DNA of 64,000 nt from Nioella nitratireducens (lineage in GTDB: Bacteria; Pseudomonadota; Alphaproteobacteria; Rhodobacterales; Rhodobacteraceae). Within the stretch, counting starts at the first letter, position 1, and every line of letters starts with the position of its first letter. Positions 60,525 through 64,000 of the stretch are shown in pieces. Below the pieces are notes generated by a model that did no database searches, had not been told where the DNA came from, and was given only the letters and a program-made list of their open reading frames with translations. The position numbers and the translations under genes were made by a program. The stretch is taken from positions 1-64,000 of the forward strand of contig NZ_MNBW01000015.1 of assembly GCF_001879715.1 (NCBI RefSeq), in the 5' to 3' direction.

Positions 60525-61534
60525 TCAAAGGTTCTGAAGGAACCGCATCAGCTGGTCCGGGGGCCGATACCGGCCGGGGCGCGCACCAACCGGTTGCAGC
60601 CGGTTGAGAGTGCGCTCCTTCATTGAGAGATCGGCCTCGAGGTACATATGCGTTGTGGCGGGGCTCTCGTGGCCCAGCCATAGGGCGATCACGGTGATGT
60701 CGACGCCGGACTGCAGCAGATGCATCGCCGTAGTGTGGCGGATTGTATGCAGCGATATCGAGCGTCGCGCGAGTTGGGGATGACGCTCCGCGGCGGCCGA
60801 GACAGCCAGGTCGAGGCGTTGGGTGACGTTCGATCGCGCCATCCTTTCTCCGCCCCGGCTTGGGAACGGGAAATTGTCATCCCCGGTGTTTTCCAGCTGG
60901 CGCTTCCAGCCCCGGATCAGCGACGCTGTTGATCGCCAGAGCGGCATGCTTCGTTCCTTGCGCCCCTTGCCGTGCAGGTGCGCGGTCGTCGTGCCATCGA
61001 TGATGACGTCGCGACGCGCAGACCGATGGCCTCCGACACGCGTGCGCCGGTGTTGTACATCAGACTGAAAAGCGCTCGATCGCGCTGTCCCGCCCAGGTT
61101 CGAGGATCCGGCGCATCGACGATCGCCTGCATCTCCTGGCGCGACAGAAACCCAAGTACCGGCCGGTCAAACCTCTTCATAGGGATGGCCAGCGCCTGCT
61201 CGATCACAGCGAGCGCTGTCAGGTCGTAATGGGCGGCATACTTCAGGAAGGATCGGAGCGCCGCCAAACGGGCGTTTCGGCTGCGGGCGCCGTTGTTGCG
61301 TTCCTTCTCCAGATGATCGAGGAAGCCGAGGATCAATCGGGCGTCAAGATCGACCAAAGCCAATGCGGTCGGGGCCTTGCCAATACTGGCCTCAGCAAAG
61401 CTGAGCAGCAGTCGGAACGTGTCGCGGTAGGCGGCGATGGTGCGCGGGCTGACGGCTCGCTGGTGGCGCAGGTGCTCAACGAAGAAGCGCTGGTGCAAGG
61501 TAGGGAAAGTCGGTGTCGCGATCGGATCAGGCAT
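60525..61534 (-). pseudogene. ritC: Third RIT tyrosine recombinase, frameshifted
   Basis: The frame from 61534 encodes the core-binding domain (RAVSPRTIAAYRDTFRLLL) and the catalytic Arg (NTGARVSEAIGLR), then runs off-family. The rest, in another frame (60525-60947), has HTIRHTTAMHLLQSG and a Tyr in THMYLEADL. One base appears to be missing near 61011 (the expected GTC-NNN-GAC reads GTC-NN-GAC). With the correction it would be about 335 residues and complete. It overlaps ritB by 8 bp. Confidence 0.85.
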
Positions 61535-62489
61535 GGTGACCCTCTCCGGCGATGGCCGAGAAGAGCTCGAAGCGCGCGCCGGCGATCGCCATCAGATCTG
61601 GAACGCCGGTAAGATACCAGTAAGTGTCGGACACCTTGGCGTGGCCACCATAGGTTGAAAGCGCGGCCATGGCGTTGCCGATATCGGCGCCGTGCTCATG
61701 CCAAAGCTGGACGCGACGGCAGATGAAGGTGTGGCGCAGATCGTGAAAGCGCGCCTGGGCATGGGCGCCACGCACCGTCCAACCGAGGTCGCCTCGCAGC
61801 CGCTGGAACACCCCATGAATGGTCCGCTTCGGCAACAACCCTCCCGATGACGACAGGAATAGCAGCGCATTCCGGTCGGTAGTGCGGTGACGTGACCGCA
61901 CCGCCAGATAGCGGTTCAGCGCCGCCGCCACGGTCGGATGCACTGGCACGTGTCTGGATTTGCGAAACTTGGTGTTCCGGACCGTGAGGACGCCCTGTTC
62001 GAGATCGACATCGCCGCATCGCAGGTGGAGCGCTTCCGAGAGCCGCAGGCCGGTGGCTGCGATCAATCCGAAGATCATCTCGTAGGTCGCTGGTCGCAAT
62101 CCACTGTGCGGGGCAAGGCGCCGGGCGGCAGCGAGGAGATCGCAGATCTCCTGCTCGATGTAGATGTGCGGCGCCAGGCGGCGATGCGAGCGGCCAAAGA
62201 TTGCGGTCTGCGGGAACTCGGTCGCCGGATCAAGCCGGGCCAAATACCGTGCGAATGGACGAAGGACGTCCAGGCGGCGCGCCCAGGAAAACGGCTTGGC
62301 GTGCCTGGCATGACCCTGCACCCAATTCAGGGTGATGCGGGTCGTCAGCGAGCCGGCATGGCCCACCGCGTCGACGAAGCGGGCGAAAGCGGTGATCTGG
62401 GTGCCGGGAATGCGCAGGTCGAACCCCAAGGCACGGCGCTCGGTCAGGTAATCCTCGGCCAGCGAGAGCGTGGCGCGGGCCTCGGTCAT
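61527..62489 (-). CDS. ritB: Second RIT tyrosine recombinase, intact
   Basis: This 320-residue integrase has R in GLRLSEALHLR, H-x-x-R in FHDLRHTF and Tyr in SDTYWYLTG, all present, with an N-terminal SAM-like core-binding domain. The start at 62489 overlaps the end of ritA (ATGA). A longer frame upstream to 62747 is an artefact of the ritA deletion. It is the only intact recombinase of the trio. Confidence 0.88.
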   Translation of the reverse strand: MTEARATLSLAEDYLTERRALGFDLRIPGTQITAFARFVDAVGHAGSLTTRITLNWVQGHARHAKPFSWARRLDVLRPFARYLARLDPATEFPQTAIFGRSHRRLAPHIYIEQEICDLLAAARRLAPHSGLRPATYEMIFGLIAATGLRLSEALHLRCGDVDLEQGVLTVRNTKFRKSRHVPVHPTVAAALNRYLAVRSRHRTTDRNALLFLSSSGGLLPKRTIHGVFQRLRGDLGWTVRGAHAQARFHDLRHTFICRRVQLWHEHGADIGNAMAALSTYGGHAKVSDTYWYLTGVPDLMAIAGARFELFSAIAGEGHHA

Positions 62490-63477
62490 GACGCGCTCCC
62501 CGGCCAGGGCAAGGCCACCGCGGCGAGCTTGGTCAGATCGACCTTGGCGTAGATCGCCGACGTGTCGAGGCTGCGGTGCCGCAGGACGTCGGCGATATCC
62601 TTCATCGGCGCGCCGGTGCGTAGAAGCCGGCTGGCCATGCTGTGCCGCAGAATATGGACTCCTGTGCGGGTCCATCCGCATCTTCGATAGCCCGCCAGAA
62701 CCGCGCGCTTGACGACGCCCTTCGCCGGCGCGACGGAAAGGGCTCATCGAATGATCGCAGCAGTTCGTCGATCTCAGTGTCGGTGAGAACCTCCGGCAGG
62801 GATGCCAATCGCCAGTGAGCCGCCCGCGGAATGCCGGCCGCCAGTTCGCTGACCCGGTCGTCGGACAGGGTGCGGAACCGGAAATAGCAGCCGATGGCGC
62901 CGTCGATCACGCCGATGGAGCCGGCGCTGCGCCCATCCTGGCCGAGAACGAAGCGCCGGACAGAGGCGGTGCTGATCTTCGACATCGTGATCGGTTGGTC
63001 GCCGAAATGGGCAAGCAGAAACGCGCCGACGATCCGACTGCGCTGACGGCGGGTATTGTCCGCCAGGCCCCAGACATCACGCATGTGGGCGTCAAAGCGC
63101 GCCAACTCTTGCGCAACGGCCGTTTCCGAGGCGGGATCCAGCGCTCCCACGCCATCGGCCCGTAGCACTTCCAGCAACTGGGCGAGTGCGGCTCGCAGCT
63201 CGTGGCGCAAGCGCCGGACCGGATAGGGACAACTGCACGCTGGCATATGCTCTGCCAGGAAGCGCGCGCCCAAGGCCTCGCCGATCGAGCTCAGGCCGCA
63301 TCGTTCGCCGGTCAGCCAATGGGCGAAGTGCGCAACGCAGCACAAATAGACACGCTGGGTGTTCGGGGCATACCGCCCACGGCGCAGGTGCGCGCCAAAT
63401 CGCGAAACGTACGGCTGAAGAACGCTGTCCTCCAGCCACATGCGGGGCTGCGAATGGACGACGATCACCTTGGACAT
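62486..63477 (-). pseudogene. ritA: First RIT tyrosine recombinase, internal deletion
   Basis: The ATG at 63477 has AGGAGG upstream. The N-terminal domain is normal to FDEPFPSRRR, then the frame goes off. In another frame, ILRHSMASRLLRTGAPMKD, VLRHRSLDTSAIYAK and ALPWPGSAS follow, ending at 62486. About 110 codons around the catalytic Arg are missing at the junction near 62728, and the frame is shifted. The gene cannot give an active recombinase. Confidence 0.82.
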
Positions 63478-63582
63478 GTTGACCTCCTGTCGGGCTGAAC
63501 GAGCCCGGGAGGAGATCAGGATTATGTTCAGAACGTAGCCGTCTGCGTGGCCACCCTCGCTCAGCTCAACCACAGGAAACGC

Positions 63583-63626
63583 GGCGCTTCCCTCGGCGGA
63601 CTGCGCATAATCACCTGGTGCGCATA
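63583..63626 (-). repeat. Right inverted repeat of the RIT element
   Basis: Read on the minus strand it begins TATGCGCACCAGGTGATT. It lies about 28 bp inside the right end. The extra outer segment carries a small hairpin (TTATGCAGA / TCTGCATAA, 63634-63653). Confidence 0.85.
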
Positions 63627-63654
63627 GTTTCTCTTATGCAGAACTCTGCATAAT

Positions 63655-63875
63655 CGCAAAAACTGGCTCTTCGCCGGGGCCGATACCGGCGCAGTAACCC
63701 TCGCCCGCGCCATGACCATTATCGAAACCGCCAAGATGAATGGCCTCGACCCGCAGGCCTATCTGACCGACATTCTGGGCCGTACCGTATCCACGATCAC
63801 AAGATTAACCGCCTCGACGAGCTGCTGCCATGGAACTGGGCGCCGCTGACAGCCCCGCAGGCCAAGGCTGCCTGA
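63655..63875 (+). pseudogene. IS66 transposase (TnpC), 3' end right of the RIT element
   Basis: It continues the IS66 frame: KNWLFAGADTGAVTLARAM, KMNGLDPQAYLTDIL. At 63784-63788 five bases (ACCGT) are duplicated and shift the frame; reading on in the corrected frame gives DHKINRLDELLPWNW and a TGA at 63873. So IS66 is dead twice over. Confidence 0.85.
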
Positions 63876-64000
63876 TGGCCACCGTCACCCACATCTGCAC
63901 CCTCGACTACGTTGCCAAGATGCTGGGCGAGGACCCCGAACTTCTGGAGGCCATCGTCTATAACGACGACAACCTGACCTATGGATCCATCATCAGCGTT
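63875..64000 (+). CDS. Small protein downstream of IS66 tnpC (partial at window end)
   Basis: The ATG at 63875 overlaps the tnpC stop by one base. The 42 codons seen, with MLGEDPELLEAIVYNDDNL, match a small hypothetical protein that I remember as a frequent companion 3' of IS66 TnpC in alphaproteobacteria. Function unknown; the gene is cut by the window edge. Confidence 0.65.
   Translation, partial: MATVTHICTLDYVAKMLGEDPELLEAIVYNDDNLTYGSIISV

Larger units (their letters stand above)
60431..63654. mobile_element. RIT element (recombinase in trio) inserted in IS66
   Basis: The 3.2-kb element holds three overlapping tyrosine recombinase genes, all minus strand. Outer bases are TTATGC on the left and GCATAA(T) on the right. 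Near-identical inverted repeats of about 44 bp lie at 60432-60475 and 63583-63626; the right one is set about 28 bp inside the end. CGCAA flanks both sides (60426-60430 and 63655-63659), a 5-bp duplication, and joining the flanks restores the IS66 frame. RIT elements with three adjacent recombinases and inverted repeats are known in many bacteria. Two of the three genes here are broken. Confidence 0.85.

Noticed and set aside
1-64000. CRISPR arrays, tRNA or rRNA genes
   Set aside because: No regularly spaced direct repeats, tRNA-like cloverleaf or rRNA sequence was noticed on reading; a dedicated search was not possible.

Overview
The window looks like part of a plasmid or other mobile replicon of a Rhodobacteraceae-type alphaproteobacterium. 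The evidence is high-GC coding with a strong C/G third-position bias, a conserved plasmid accessory block, and dense insertion sequences. This is a judgement from gene content; no rRNA, tRNA or clear replication operon is present to fix the taxon.

Layout. (1) 1-2459: an IS256-family insertion with a 9-bp target duplication, then a mostly non-coding stretch holding one small antitoxin-like ORF. (2) 2460-10372: a plasmid accessory block with a methyltransferase/strawberry-notch-type helicase fusion, several small hypothetical genes (two resemble DUF6878 and DUF6915), a protein with two DUF736-like units, and a rhomboid protease. (3) 10561-16378: a mobile-element pile-up with a complete Tn3-family transposon (38-bp terminal repeats), a transposase 3' fragment, an unidentified truncated gene, and an IS110-family transposase broken by a ~60-bp palindromic insertion. 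(4) 16379-60027: a 43.6-kb catabolic island of 38 genes, almost all for acyl-CoA chemistry. (5) 60112-64000: an IS66 transposase gene interrupted by a RIT element (three tandem tyrosine recombinases).

The island holds six acyl-CoA dehydrogenases, four crotonase-fold proteins, three biotin-dependent acyl-CoA carboxylases, three acyl-CoA ligases, one SCP-2-type thiolase, four classical SDRs plus one NmrA-type, and three hotdog thioesterases. It also has a FadH-type 2,4-dienoyl-CoA reductase, an AtuA-family protein, an HMG-CoA-lyase-like protein, a citrate-synthase-fold lyase, a MaoC-type hydratase, a gamma-carbonic-anhydrase-fold protein, and three regulators. The logic resembles leucine/isovalerate (Liu) and acyclic terpene (Atu) catabolism: activate the acid, dehydrogenate it, carboxylate an enoyl-CoA whose beta-methyl branch blocks beta-oxidation, hydrate, and cleave by a lyase or thiolase. 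Having three separate carboxylase sets suggests several carboxylation steps or several related branched or alicyclic substrates. The substrate cannot be read from sequence.

The island appears to be one regulon. A 16-bp palindrome of the form TCTAACA-NN-TGTTAGA (or a close variant) lies in five intergenic regions at the heads of its transcription units (22609, 24857, 32087, 38532, 47103), with a weaker copy at 24939. The island encodes two TetR-type repressors. One is a 456-residue protein with two complete TetR units on one chain. All three HTH units have nearly identical recognition helices, which fits a shared operator.
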